Positions 7,617 through 16,663 of a stretch of 22,644 nt of DNA are shown here, piece by piece (the stretch's first letter is position 1; every line of letters starts with the position of its first letter). Where the stretch lies: the NCBI GenBank assembly GCA_004555145.1, contig SFJB01000017.1, positions 1 to 22,644 of the forward strand, read 5' to 3'. The notes beneath the pieces are model-generated. The model had not been told where the DNA came from, searched no databases, and saw only the letters and a list, made by a program, of their open reading frames with translations. The DNA is from Bacteroidales bacterium. Lineage in GTDB: Bacteria; Bacteroidota; Bacteroidia; Bacteroidales; UBA932. A program made the position numbers and the translations under genes.

Positions 7617-8902
7617 TTTTCCTTATTGCTTTGGACCAGGCTTTCCAGCTCCCCGACAAGCCTGGCGGTCAGAGCCCTGCGGGAGTAGCGCTCCGCGCCC
7701 TGTGCCGCAGCGTGGTCCGTGTCCATAAATTCCAACAATTCGTCCTCCTTGTCCCAATCATACATACGGCCCGCTCCCGAATCGCGCAGAATCGCGGCTG
7801 CGGCACCGTCCTCCTGGCCTATGCCCAGCACTGGACGGCCGGAAGCAAGGTACTCGAAAATCTTTCCCGGCAGCACCTTGGCGTACTCGGGTTCGCGGCG
7901 CAGCGGAAGTATGAGCAAGTCCGCATCCTGCTGCTCCAGCACCACGCGGCTGTGTGGCAGGTAACCCAGGTCCACGAGCTGCTCCCCAAGCCCGCGGGAG
8001 CGTATGGCTTCGAGTACGGGGGCGTCAGTCTTCCCCGCCAGGCGTATTTCCAGGCGCTGCGCGAATTCCGTGTCTTCCCCGCAACGGCGTGCGAGCGCGT
8101 TCCACAGATTCAGCGGATTGCCGTCGGCTGCGAAGAGCCCCGTGTGCACGATGCGGAACTTGCCGTCATTCCTGCTTCCCCGGACGCGTGCAGGGAAGTC
8201 GTCCTCGTCGAAACCGTTGGTGATCAGATGCACCGGAGTGCCGGTCTGAGCCTGGAAATCGTCGCGCACGGGCGGAGACACTGCCAGCACCAGGTCGGCT
8301 TCATCCAGCACGCTCTGCTCGAGACGGTGGTGCTTCCTGTCAGCGAACTTACTCAGACACAGATGCTTATAGTAGAACATACGAGTCCACGGGTCGCGGA
8401 AGTCCGCAATCCATGGCAGACCGAGGCTGCGCTTCAACCCGCGTCCTATGAGGTGCATAGACTGGGGCGGGCCTGTGGTCACGACGGCATCGACCGGATG
8501 CTCCCTGAGGTATTCTTTCAGGAAACGCACTGAGCCCCGCACCCAGCTTACCCGGGGATCGGGGATGAAAAGATTGCCCCTGAGGGCACGGGAAAACTTG
8601 GATTTGAATGACTTGCTGCCCGAGTTGAGGGGGTTGACCTCCCCGCCGGAACGCCCGAAGAGCTTACGGTAAAGGCCGTAGGGCTCCACGATGCGGCGGC
8701 GTATCACTTCCGCACACTCGGGAATATCAGCAATCAGACTCTCGTCGCAGGCCAGGCGCTCCGGGTTCTCCGGGGTATAGATTACCGGCTGCCATCCGTA
8801 TTCGGGCAGATATTTGCTGAACTTGACCCAGCGCTGCACTCCCGAACCTCCTGTCGGCGGCCAGTAATAGCTGATGATGAGAAGTCTGCGTTTATATTCC
8901 AT
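7613..8902 (-). CDS. Glycosyltransferase family 4 (GT-B fold)
   Basis: This 429-residue cytoplasmic or membrane-associated enzyme probably transfers a sugar from a nucleotide-sugar donor to a lipid-linked or cell-surface glycan; donor and acceptor cannot be read from the sequence. The N-terminus (RLLIISYYWPPTGGSGVQR) is typical of a GT4 subgroup frequent in Bacteroidetes. WIADFRDPW lies in the first Rossmann domain and FEYLASGRPVLGIG in the donor-binding C-terminal domain. I chose the ATG at 8902 (MEYKRRLL). The in-frame extension to 9010 would run across the mutS promoter and has no family similarity. The gene is divergent from mutS and overlaps the YfhO-family gene by 4 nt. Confidence 0.87.
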   Translation of the reverse strand: MEYKRRLLIISYYWPPTGGSGVQRWVKFSKYLPEYGWQPVIYTPENPERLACDESLIADIPECAEVIRRRIVEPYGLYRKLFGRSGGEVNPLNSGSKSFKSKFSRALRGNLFIPDPRVSWVRGSVRFLKEYLREHPVDAVVTTGPPQSMHLIGRGLKRSLGLPWIADFRDPWTRMFYYKHLCLSKFADRKHHRLEQSVLDEADLVLAVSPPVRDDFQAQTGTPVHLITNGFDEDDFPARVRGSRNDGKFRIVHTGLFAADGNPLNLWNALARRCGEDTEFAQRLEIRLAGKTDAPVLEAIRSRGLGEQLVDLGYLPHSRVVLEQQDADLLILPLRREPEYAKVLPGKIFEYLASGRPVLGIGQEDGAAAAILRDSGAGRMYDWDKEDELLEFMDTDHAAAQGAERYSRRALTARLVGELESLVQSNKEK

Positions 8903-8910
8903 ACCAAGTC

Positions 8911-8918
8911 CAAAGTTA
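8911..8918 (-). promoter_or_regulatory. -7 promoter element for the glycosyltransferase operon
   Basis: TAACTTTG on the minus strand matches TAnnTTTG exactly and ends only 8 nt before the ATG at 8902. The start of transcription would then lie within a few bases of the start codon, that is, a leaderless or nearly leaderless mRNA. No -33 element at good spacing is visible. Confidence 0.45.
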
Positions 8919-8922
8919 AGGA

Positions 8923-8939
8923 TATTTTTGCTAATTTTG
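8923..8939 (+). promoter_or_regulatory. Tandem -7 promoter elements for mutS
   Basis: Two exact TAnnTTTG matches lie 9 nt apart: TATTTTTG at 8923-8930 and TAATTTTG at 8932-8939. The second ends 18 nt before the mutS ATG at 8958 and would give a leader of about 13 nt. The 55-nt gap between the divergent genes therefore holds promoters for both directions. Confidence 0.45.
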
Positions 8940-8957
8940 TTGTTCAACGAAAATCTT

Positions 8958-11552
8958 ATGGCAAAGAGCGGAGAAGATACACCGTTACTGAAGCAATATT
9001 TCAGCATCAAGGCGCAGCACCCGGAGGCGTTGCTGCTGTATAGGGTAGGCGACTTTTATGAAACCTATTCCGATGATGCTTTGCTCGCAAGCAAGGTGCT
9101 CGGACTCGTGCTCACCCGCCGCTCAAACGGTGACAAGGGCAGCACGGAGATGGCCGGATTCCCCCACCATGCACTCGAGTCCTATCTCCAGAAAATAGTG
9201 CGCGCCGGATACAAGGTGGCGATATGCGACCAGCTCGAAGACCCTAACCTCGTGAAAACCAAGCTGGTGAAGCGTGGAGTCACGGAGATTCTCACCCCGG
9301 GCATAGCCTTCGGGGAGGGGATGTTGGAGAGCAGCGAACACAACTATCTCGCCGGCCTCAACTTCGACGGGCAGCAGTGCGGCGCAGCCTTTCTGGACGT
9401 ATCCACGGGCACCTTCAAGGTGGCCCAGGGCAGCATCGAGTACATCACCACCCTGCTCTCTTCTTTCAGCCCGAAGGAGTTGGTGGTGGAAAGGGACGTA
9501 TTCCGCACGGCCAAAGAGAAGTTTGCGGATTACTATGTGACCCCGCTCGACGAGTGGGCCTTCGTGCAGAGCTCGGCTGAGGAGAAGTTGCGGGGCCAGT
9601 TGAAAGTCAGCAGTCTCAAGGGATTTGCAATAGACCGGTATCCACTTGCTGTGTGCGCTGCCGGGGCCCTTGTGGCTTACCTGGAGCAGACTCAGCACAG
9701 CGGCCTCGGCAACATATGCTCCATATCGCGTATCGACGAGAACCGTTTCGTCTGGATGGACAGGTTCACCTTCCGCAATCTGGAGATTTTCCAGAGCAAC
9801 GCCGGCAAGGACGGAGTCAGCCTGGTGGAGACGATTGACCGCTGCTGCTCGCCTATGGGTTCGCGATTGCTGCGCGAGTGGCTGGCAATGCCTCTGATGG
9901 AACCGTCGCGCCTCGAGGAGAGGTACGAGGTCGTGCAGCTGCTGCTCGACAATGCCGAGATGCGCGCCGAACTGCAGGACTGCATACGCGGGGTTGGCGA
10001 CCTGGAACGCATCATTTCCAGAGCATCCACAGGCAAGATACTCCCGCGCGAAGTGCGCCAGCTTGGCCGCTCTCTCGAGCAGATGGAGCCTGTGAGCCGC
10101 CTGTGCAGCGGCACCGGAGTGGAGGCTCTCGACAAGATGGCCTCGGGCATGAAGGACACGGGAAAACTCAAGGAGCTCATCAAGTCTACCCTGGCGGAGG
10201 ATGCGGCATCGATGTTAGGCAAGGGCGACGTGATTGCAGCCGGAGTCGATGCGCAGCTGGACGAGCTTAGGGAGATTTCCCGCGGCGGCAAGAACTTCCT
10301 GGCCAGGATGCAGGAGAGGGAGATAGAGCGCACAGGCATAAATTCCCTGAAAATAGGATACAACAACATTTTCGGATACTACATAGAAGTGCGCAACGCC
10401 GCGAAGGACAAGGTGCCGCAGGAGTGGATACGCAAGCAGACTCTTGTCAGCGCGGAGCGCTACATCACCCCCGAGCTTAAGGAATACGAGGAGCAGATAC
10501 TCGGAGCGGAGGCGAAGATTTACGAAATCGAGAGCAGGCTGTTCTCCGAACTCATAGCCGCAATCCAGAAGTCGGTGCGCGACATACAGCAGAACTGCGG
10601 CATCATCTCCACGCTGGACGTGCTTCAGGGCTTCGCCCAGCAGGCGGAGGACAGGAACTACTGCCGCCCGGTGGTGGACAAGTCCTCAAGTCTGGAAATC
10701 ATTGCCGGACGTCATCCCGTGATCGAAACCCTGATGGAAGCAGGGGAGGAATACGTGCCGAACGACATACGCCTGGACAGCAAGGGAGAGCAGATAATCA
10801 TACTCACCGGCCCGAATATGGCAGGAAAATCCGCCCTTCTGCGCCAGACGGCGCTGATTGTGCTCCTTGCCCAGATAGGGTCCTTCGTCCCGGCACGCTC
10901 AGCCCGTTTCGGCTACTTCGACAAAATCTTCACCAGGGTAGGCGCCACCGACAACATCTCCCGGGGCGAATCCACCTTTATGGTGGAAATGCTGGAGACT
11001 TCCATGATCATGCACAACCTTTCCGCCCGTTCGCTGGTGCTGCTCGACGAAATCGGCCGGGGAACATCCACCTACGACGGAATGTCCATTGCACGCGCCC
11101 TGGTAGAGTACATCCACAATTCCGGAAAGGGAGCAAAGACGCTGTTCGCGACTCACTACCACGAGCTGAACGATCTCGAGCAGCAATATCCGCGCGTGAA
11201 AAACTACCACATAGCCATCAAGGAAGACGGCCACAACATCATCTTCCTGCGCAAGCTTGAACCTGGCGGAGTTGCCCACAGTTTCGGCATTCACGTCGCC
11301 CGCCTTGCCGGTATGCCGCACGAGGTGATAGATTCCGCCGAGCGCACCCTCCGCAATCTTGAACTCAGGGAGAAGCGCAGCCGCGACGCTGAGATTTCAG
11401 AGGACGGGAGCATGCAGCTGTCCATATTTCAGCTCGACGACCCAACTCTGTCGTCGCTGAAAGCCAAGCTGGAAAAAGCAGACCTCAACAATATGACTCC
11501 CCTCCAGGCCTTTGACCTCCTTCGGGAGATGAAGGCAGAGGTCGGGGCCTGA
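8958..11552 (+). CDS. mutS: DNA mismatch repair protein MutS
   Basis: MutS recognises base mismatches and small loops and recruits MutL in an ATP-dependent way. The protein has 864 residues, normal for MutS1. The mismatch-probing Phe-X-Glu is present as Phe33-Tyr34-Glu35 in VGDFYETYSDDA. The connector, lever and clamp regions follow. The ATPase has Walker A GPNMAGKS at 618-625, with Ala626 where Thr is more common, and Walker B LVLLDEIGRGTSTYDG with Asp697-Glu698. THYHEL and the C-terminal NNMTPLQAFDLL helix, the dimer and tetramer region, are intact. The ATG at 8958 aligns with the normal MutS N-terminus; the in-frame ATG at 8874 would overlap the divergent gene. Confidence 0.97.
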   Translation: MAKSGEDTPLLKQYFSIKAQHPEALLLYRVGDFYETYSDDALLASKVLGLVLTRRSNGDKGSTEMAGFPHHALESYLQKIVRAGYKVAICDQLEDPNLVKTKLVKRGVTEILTPGIAFGEGMLESSEHNYLAGLNFDGQQCGAAFLDVSTGTFKVAQGSIEYITTLLSSFSPKELVVERDVFRTAKEKFADYYVTPLDEWAFVQSSAEEKLRGQLKVSSLKGFAIDRYPLAVCAAGALVAYLEQTQHSGLGNICSISRIDENRFVWMDRFTFRNLEIFQSNAGKDGVSLVETIDRCCSPMGSRLLREWLAMPLMEPSRLEERYEVVQLLLDNAEMRAELQDCIRGVGDLERIISRASTGKILPREVRQLGRSLEQMEPVSRLCSGTGVEALDKMASGMKDTGKLKELIKSTLAEDAASMLGKGDVIAAGVDAQLDELREISRGGKNFLARMQEREIERTGINSLKIGYNNIFGYYIEVRNAAKDKVPQEWIRKQTLVSAERYITPELKEYEEQILGAEAKIYEIESRLFSELIAAIQKSVRDIQQNCGIISTLDVLQGFAQQAEDRNYCRPVVDKSSSLEIIAGRHPVIETLMEAGEEYVPNDIRLDSKGEQIIILTGPNMAGKSALLRQTALIVLLAQIGSFVPARSARFGYFDKIFTRVGATDNISRGESTFMVEMLETSMIMHNLSARSLVLLDEIGRGTSTYDGMSIARALVEYIHNSGKGAKTLFATHYHELNDLEQQYPRVKNYHIAIKEDGHNIIFLRKLEPGGVAHSFGIHVARLAGMPHEVIDSAERTLRNLELREKRSRDAEISEDGSMQLSIFQLDDPTLSSLKAKLEKADLNNMTPLQAFDLLREMKAEVGA

Positions 11553-11565
11553 AACAATTTAACAC

Positions 11566-11598
11566 CGCCGGCAGCCTGAAGTGATTTCAGGCCCGGCG
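11566..11598. terminator. Bidirectional terminator hairpin between mutS and the NSS operon
   Basis: Two stacked perfect stems are visible: CGCCGG (11566-11571) with CCGGCG (11593-11598), and GCCTGAA (11574-11580) with TTCAGGC (11586-11592), around the loop GTGAT with a 2-nt CA bulge on one side. Together they give 13 base pairs. It sits in the 51-nt gap between convergent genes, so it can serve both. Neither side has a long T tract, so termination efficiency is uncertain. Confidence 0.7.
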
Positions 11599-11603
11599 AA
11601 GGC

Positions 11604-12968
11604 TCAGCCAAGGAAGTTGGTGATGAAAATCACCACCATGCCTATCGGGGCAACGTAGCGGAGGAGGAAGTAGAAAAGCGGGAAGACCCTGTTGTTGAAA
11701 CGGAAACTTCCTGAGTTCGTGAACTCGTCCCTGACTTCGCTCTTTTTCATCACCCAGGCGGCGAATACCACGAAAAGCAGGCCTCCGAACATCATCAAGT
11801 AATTGGAAGTGAGCGCGTCGCAGAAATTGAAAATAGTCCGGCCGAAAATCTTCACCCCGCCCAAAACTCCGAAGGAGAGGGAGCACAGAGCCCCCAGGGT
11901 CCAAAGTCCGGCAAAGAGGAGCCATACCGCTTTCCTGCGCCCAAATCCTTTTTCTTCAACGAGATACGCAACTCCAACCTCATACATCGAGATGGCGGAG
12001 GTCAGGGCTGCAAAGCAGATTGTCACGAAGAAAAGTATGGCCACGACCGAACTCAGCACAGGTGTCACCTCACCCATTTTGGAGAAGATGAAAGGCAGGG
12101 TCTCGAATATGAGTCCCGGACCGGCGCCCGGCTCGATTCCGGCAGCGAAGACGGCGGGCATCACCGCGAAGCCGGCAATGAGGGCGAAGAGCAGGTCAAA
12201 GAAGGTGGTGCCCAGACCGGAGACGAGGATGTTCTCCTTCTTGTCTATATAAGAAGAATAAGTCAGCACCGTACCCACTCCGAGAGAAAGGGAGAAGAAG
12301 CTCTGGCCCACCGCAAATGCGATAGCGGAAGGAGTCATTTTGCTGAAGTCCGGCTTCACCATATAGCGCACACCCTCTTCCGCACCGTCAAGCGTGAGGG
12401 AATAAACCATAATTGCCACCACCAGCACGAAGAGCAGAGGCATAGTGATTTTGTTGAATCTTTCTATGCCTGATTTCACCCCTGCCATCACGATTAGCGC
12501 ACAGAGCAGGAGGAAAATGCTGTGGAAGAGAAGCGGCAGCAGAGGAGAACTGATGAAGGAGGAAAACTCGGAAGACAGAATGGCGGCATCCTTGTGCAGG
12601 AAAGACCCGCACAACGAGCGGAAGAGATACTCGATCGACCATCCTCCCACCACGCTGTAGTACGACAATATGATTAGCGGCGACAGCACGGTCAGCAGCC
12701 CCAGCCAATGCCACTTGCTTCCTGGAGCCAGAGTGCGCATGGCACCGAAGGTGTTGCAGTGGGACCTCCTGCCTATCAAGGCCTCCGACATCATTATGGG
12801 AAGAGAAAGCAACACACTGGCAATCAAGTAAATGATTATGAATGCAGCGCCTCCGTACTGGCCGACCATATAAGGGAAGCGCCATATGTTTCCGAGACCG
12901 ATGGCAGACCCGGCAAGGGCCATGATGGCAACTGCATTGCTGCCGAATTTTTCTCTTTGTGCCGCCAT
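11604..12968 (-). CDS. NSS-family sodium:amino-acid symporter, copy 1 (downstream)
   Basis: This 454-residue LeuT-fold transporter of the neurotransmitter:sodium symporter family imports a small solute, in bacteria usually an amino acid, with Na+ across the inner membrane. TM1 carries the family signature AGSAIGLGNIWRFPYM, whose unwound section forms the Na+ and substrate sites. TM6 to TM7 reads QSFFSLSLGVGTVLTYSSY. Asp258 (FFDLLFALIAGF) sits where chloride-independent bacterial members have an acidic residue, so chloride should not be needed (inference). The length fits the 11- to 12-helix bacterial type. The substrate is unknown. The gene begins 3 nt after the second symporter's stop and ends the operon. 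Confidence 0.92.
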   Translation of the reverse strand: MAAQREKFGSNAVAIMALAGSAIGLGNIWRFPYMVGQYGGAAFIIIYLIASVLLSLPIMMSEALIGRRSHCNTFGAMRTLAPGSKWHWLGLLTVLSPLIILSYYSVVGGWSIEYLFRSLCGSFLHKDAAILSSEFSSFISSPLLPLLFHSIFLLLCALIVMAGVKSGIERFNKITMPLLFVLVVAIMVYSLTLDGAEEGVRYMVKPDFSKMTPSAIAFAVGQSFFSLSLGVGTVLTYSSYIDKKENILVSGLGTTFFDLLFALIAGFAVMPAVFAAGIEPGAGPGLIFETLPFIFSKMGEVTPVLSSVVAILFFVTICFAALTSAISMYEVGVAYLVEEKGFGRRKAVWLLFAGLWTLGALCSLSFGVLGGVKIFGRTIFNFCDALTSNYLMMFGGLLFVVFAAWVMKKSEVRDEFTNSGSFRFNNRVFPLFYFLLRYVAPIGMVVIFITNFLG

Positions 12969-12971
12969 ATC

Positions 12972-14306
12972 CTAAAGTATGAAATTGCTGATGAAAATGA
13001 GAACCACTGCCACCGGAGCCACCCACCTGATGAGGAAGTACACCACAGGGAAGAGTTTCTCAGCAGACTTCAGACTGCCGGAGTTGGTTATCTCGTCCCT
13101 GACGTCATCCTTCTTCATAACGAAGCCGACGAATATCACCACGAGCAGGGCCATCAGCAGCAGAAGTATATTTGAAGACATCCAGTCGAAACGGTCGAAC
13201 ACGGTGGAGTTCAAGGCGCAGAGCACTCCGGCGCCTCCACAGAGCACGAAAATCAACGCGCTCGCAAGAGGGCGCTTCATACCGAACTTCTCCACCAGAT
13301 ATGCCACTCCCACCTCCACCAGGGAGATGCAGGAGGTCATGGCAGCGACCACAACGGCGAGGAAGAAAATCACCGCCACAATCGTACTCATCACGGGAGC
13401 GCTGCCAGCTATAGAAGCAAAGACATAAGGCACGCTGCGGAAGATTAGTCCCGGACCGGCGCCAGGTTCAAGTCCGGATGCGAATACGGCCGGCATTATG
13501 GCAAAGCCGGCAAGTATGGCAAACAGCAGGTCGGAAACCGCAGTGCCGGCGCTGGAGGCGAGGATGTTTTCCTTCTTGCTCACATAGGAACCATAGGTGA
13601 TGATGGCACCCATACCCAGCGAAAGGGAATAGAAGCTCTGGCCCATAGCGTAGGCAAAGGTGCGCGGTGTCAGTTCTCCCGGCTGAGGGCTCACCAGATA
13701 CCTCACACCCTCCCCCGCTCCTGGGAGGCAGATGGAGTAGATTGCTATGGCCACTATGAGCACGAAGAGCACGGGAAGCGTAATCTTGCTGAACTTTTCT
13801 ATGCCGGATTTCACCCCTCCGGCAACAACGACAACCGTCACGAGCAGAAACAGCAGATGCATCAGCACAGGTTCGGCTCCATTGGAGGCGAAAGTATCGA
13901 AAATCGCGCTGACTTCTTCGGGCGCAGTGGTGGAAAATGTCATTGCGCAGGACTTGAAGAGATAGTCCAGAGACCAGCCGCCGATGACGCTGTAGTAAGA
14001 CGCTATCACCAGAGGAATCAATATGGGAAGGAAGCCCACAGCCTTCCAGAAGCGCCGCCCTCCGGACAGGCGGGAGAAGGCGGTGTTTGCATTGGTGCGG
14101 CTGCGCCTGCCTATCACCACCTCAGCCACGAATACCGGCAGAGAGATAAGCAGGGTTGCGATGATATACACAAGAATGAATACGGACCCTCCGTGCTCCC
14201 CGACCATATAGGGGAACCTCCAGATGTTGCCAAGGCCGATGGCAGAGCCGGCCATAGCAAAGATGACAGCCATACGGCTGCCGAAACTTTCGCGTTTTGC
14301 AGACAT
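12972..14306 (-). CDS. NSS-family sodium:amino-acid symporter, copy 2 (upstream)
   Basis: This 444-residue paralogue of the next gene downstream is clearly homologous along its length but well diverged, so this is an old duplication. TM1 has AGSAIGLGNIWRFPYM and IGRRS follows TM2. TM6 to TM7 reads QSFYSLSLGMGAIITYGSY, and Asp259 (SDLLFAILAGF) is the acidic residue expected in chloride-independent members. Residues around TM6 and TM8 differ between the copies, so their substrates may differ. NSS proteins are usually described as monomers or homodimers, so the pair more likely widens substrate range than forms a two-gene transporter. The gene starts 6 nt after folA stops. Confidence 0.92.
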   Translation of the reverse strand: MSAKRESFGSRMAVIFAMAGSAIGLGNIWRFPYMVGEHGGSVFILVYIIATLLISLPVFVAEVVIGRRSRTNANTAFSRLSGGRRFWKAVGFLPILIPLVIASYYSVIGGWSLDYLFKSCAMTFSTTAPEEVSAIFDTFASNGAEPVLMHLLFLLVTVVVVAGGVKSGIEKFSKITLPVLFVLIVAIAIYSICLPGAGEGVRYLVSPQPGELTPRTFAYAMGQSFYSLSLGMGAIITYGSYVSKKENILASSAGTAVSDLLFAILAGFAIMPAVFASGLEPGAGPGLIFRSVPYVFASIAGSAPVMSTIVAVIFFLAVVVAAMTSCISLVEVGVAYLVEKFGMKRPLASALIFVLCGGAGVLCALNSTVFDRFDWMSSNILLLLMALLVVIFVGFVMKKDDVRDEITNSGSLKSAEKLFPVVYFLIRWVAPVAVVLIFISNFIL

Positions 14307-14312
14307 AGTCCT

Positions 14313-14807
14313 TTAGGAACGGTTATACACTAAAAACTCATATTCCAGCCCGCTCTCAGCATCCGTAAACAGCTCGGAACGGGTTTCCAGCTCCCATTGA
14401 ACCGGATCGATTTCAGGGAAAAAGGCATCGGCATCCTCCACAGCCGTGTGCACACGGGTAAGGTACAGCTTGTCCACTGAGCCGATGAGCAGCTTATATA
14501 CGGAAGCACCTCCGATGATGAAGCAGCGTTCCGCAGGGGCTGCGGCATTATATGCCTCCTCGATGCTCCTCACGACGCACACGCCCTCGCATATCGGACC
14601 GCGCGAGCTGAGGACGATGTTCTTGCGTCCAGGGAGGGGTCTGCGCAGGGATTCGAAGGTCGTCCTGCCCATAATCACCGGGCAGCCGAGAGTGACCTGC
14701 TTGAAGTATTTCAGGTCCCCGGAAATATGCCAGGGGAGATCTCCCCTGACACCTATCGCTCCATTGTCGGCCACGGCCGCTATCATACATTTCTCCATAT
14801 TCGTCAT
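14313..14807 (-). CDS. folA: Dihydrofolate reductase
   Basis: FolA reduces 7,8-dihydrofolate to tetrahydrofolate with NADPH and is the trimethoprim target. It has 164 residues, the usual size. The N-terminus ([21 protein letters not shown]) is characteristic. Asp31 in ISGDLKYFK is the catalytic acid (Asp27 in E. coli), and MGRTTFESL and [11 protein letters not shown] are the cofactor-binding motifs. The start overlaps the thyA stop by 4 nt (ATGA). Coupling to thyA makes sense because thymidylate synthase is the reaction that produces dihydrofolate. Met4 is an alternative start. Confidence 0.97.
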   Translation of the reverse strand: MTNMEKCMIAAVADNGAIGVRGDLPWHISGDLKYFKQVTLGCPVIMGRTTFESLRRPLPGRKNIVLSSRGPICEGVCVVRSIEEAYNAAAPAERCFIIGGASVYKLLIGSVDKLYLTRVHTAVEDADAFFPEIDPVQWELETRSELFTDAESGLEYEFLVYNRS

Positions 14808-15598
14808 ACTGCCACAGGGGCCTTGATTGCAGGATACGGGTCGTAATCCTCCAGGGTGAAATCCTCGTACCTGAAGTCGAACACGCTCTTCACCTCCGGG
14901 TTGAGTCTCATCTTCGGGAGAGGACGCGGCTCGCGGGAGAGCTGCTCACGCACTTGCTCGAAGTGGTTGAGGTATATGTGCGTATCCCCGGTGGTGTGGA
15001 TGAACTCTCCTGGCTGCAATCCGCAGCACTGCGCGATCATCATCGTGAGCAGGGCGTAGGATGCGATGTTGAACGGCACTCCCAGGAAAGTGTCCGCGCT
15101 GCGCTGGTAGAGCTGGCAGGACAATTTTCCGTCGGCAACATAGAACTGGAAGAGGCAGTGGCACGGAGGCAGCGCCATCTTATCCACCTCTCCCGGATTC
15201 CAGGCACACACCAGCATACGGCGTGAGTCCGGATTCCTGCGTATGGTGTCGATGACCTGCGAGAGCTGGTCTATGCTGCGTCCGTCCGGAGCCGGCCAGC
15301 TGCGCCACTGGTGGCCATACACCGGCCCAAGGTCACCGTTCTCGTCCGCCCATTCGTCCCAGATCGTGACTTTGTGGTCCTGGAGATACTTGACGTTCGT
15401 GTCGCCGCTGATGAACCACAGCAATTCGTAGATGATGGACTTCAGGTGCACCTTCTTGGTGGTGAGCAGGGGAAAGCCCTCGCTCAGGTCGAAGCGCATC
15501 TGATGCCCGAATATGCTTTTCGTGCCGACGCCGGTACGGTCGTGTTTGACCGTACCTTTGTCCATAATCTCTTGCAGAAGGTCGAGATACTGCCTCAT
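14804..15598 (-). CDS. thyA: Thymidylate synthase
   Basis: ThyA methylates dUMP to dTMP using methylene-tetrahydrofolate, releasing dihydrofolate. The protein has 264 residues, the same length as the E. coli enzyme, to which it aligns almost without gaps. Motifs seen are [19 protein letters not shown] (Arg of the phosphate site), [16 protein letters not shown], the nucleophile Cys146 in [13 protein letters not shown], and [20 protein letters not shown]. The end IKAPVAV matches the family's C-terminal tail, which closes over the active site. It follows galM by 3 nt and overlaps folA by 4 nt. Confidence 0.98.
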   Translation of the reverse strand: MRQYLDLLQEIMDKGTVKHDRTGVGTKSIFGHQMRFDLSEGFPLLTTKKVHLKSIIYELLWFISGDTNVKYLQDHKVTIWDEWADENGDLGPVYGHQWRSWPAPDGRSIDQLSQVIDTIRRNPDSRRMLVCAWNPGEVDKMALPPCHCLFQFYVADGKLSCQLYQRSADTFLGVPFNIASYALLTMMIAQCCGLQPGEFIHTTGDTHIYLNHFEQVREQLSREPRPLPKMRLNPEVKSVFDFRYEDFTLEDYDPYPAIKAPVAV

Positions 15599-15601
15599 AT
15601 G

Positions 15602-16651
15602 CTAGTCCTTCACGCCGAAGGCGTAGATGATTGCCTCGTTGTACTGCTTGCCCGGCTCGAGCACGGTGCTCGGATAGTCGGCGTGGTTAGGGCTGTCCGG
15701 GAAATGCTGGGCTTCGAGGGCTACACCGCTGTAATCCACGTACTTGCGCCTGTTCTTGCCCGCAGGGCAGCCGGCGAGCCAGTTGCCTGTGTAAACCTGT
15801 ATTCCCGGCTGGGTGGTATAAACCGTCAGGCTGCGCCCGCTGCTCAGGGAATACAGCTCGGCGGCTTTCTGTATCTGGCCAGGCTCATAGTTGTCGAGCA
15901 GCCAGCAGGCATCATATCCCTTGCCGTAGTTGAGCGCAGGGAAATCCTTGTGAAGATCCCTTCCCAGGGTCTTGGGCTTGCGGAAGTCCATAGGCGTAGC
16001 CGCCACCGGAGCCGGGTCGCCGAGAGGGATGAGGGTGCTGTCGGTAGGAAGGTATGCGGAGGATTCGAGCTTGAGATAGTGCCTCTTTATGAGTCCGCCG
16101 CAGTTGAGGTTGAAATATGCGTGATTGGTGAGGTTGATTATGGTCTTCGCGTCGGACTTCGCGCTGAAAGTAATCCTGAGCTCGTTCTCCTCGCTCCAGG
16201 CGTAACGGATGACCACGGTCAGATTGCCGGGATATCCCATCTCTCCGTCAGCGGACACATACTTGAACTCCACCATACCCTTGTGCTTGCGGGACTCCCA
16301 TACCTTGTTCTGGAAACCCTCCGGACCGCCGTGGAGGTGGTTCGGACCATTGTTGATCGGGAGACTGTACTCCACCCCGTCCAGGCTGAACCTGCCTGCC
16401 GCGATGCGGTTGGCGTACCTTCCCGGGCACTTGCCCAGACAAGGACCGTCAGCAAAGTAATTCTCCGCCTTGCCGTATCCGAGCACCACGTCGCCCAGCT
16501 TGCCGTTCTTGTCGGGAACGTTCGCGCCCACTATGGCTGCGCCTATGTTGCAGAGCGTCACGGATGCGCCTGAAGCATTGGTCATCACAAACTTGTAAAC
16601 CGGTGTTCCGTCGGCCGTCCTGGCCCAGATTCTTCTCTTGATATCAGTCAT
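15602..16651 (-). CDS. galM: Aldose 1-epimerase (galactose mutarotase)
   Basis: GalM interconverts alpha and beta anomers of galactose and other aldoses, the first step of Leloir galactose use. The protein has 349 residues and no signal peptide, so it is cytoplasmic. GRYANRIAAGRF, NNGPNHLHGG, the catalytic-His region LTNHAYFNLN, and the catalytic-Glu region GVALEAQHFPDSPNH are present and ordered as in the family. No other galactose gene is near, and the partners are a lipoprotein and thymidylate synthase, so its place here may reflect only shared transcription. Gaps are 12 nt upstream and 3 nt downstream. Confidence 0.94.
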   Translation of the reverse strand: MTDIKRRIWARTADGTPVYKFVMTNASGASVTLCNIGAAIVGANVPDKNGKLGDVVLGYGKAENYFADGPCLGKCPGRYANRIAAGRFSLDGVEYSLPINNGPNHLHGGPEGFQNKVWESRKHKGMVEFKYVSADGEMGYPGNLTVVIRYAWSEENELRITFSAKSDAKTIINLTNHAYFNLNCGGLIKRHYLKLESSAYLPTDSTLIPLGDPAPVAATPMDFRKPKTLGRDLHKDFPALNYGKGYDACWLLDNYEPGQIQKAAELYSLSSGRSLTVYTTQPGIQVYTGNWLAGCPAGKNRRKYVDYSGVALEAQHFPDSPNHADYPSTVLEPGKQYNEAIIYAFGVKD

Positions 16652-16663
16652 ATTAGTGCGGTT

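Noticed and set aside
7631..8533. 300-codon plus-strand frame opposite the glycosyltransferase
   Set aside because: Antisense shadow of a clear GT4 enzyme; no start signal or family similarity.
8874..8957. Upstream start for mutS
   Set aside because: It would overlap the divergent glycosyltransferase start and include both promoter elements; the MutS family N-terminus aligns at 8958.
15311..16573. 420-codon open frame on the plus strand opposite thyA and galM
   Set aside because: It lies antisense to two confidently identified enzymes and its peptide shows no domain pattern; a product of GC-rich codon structure.
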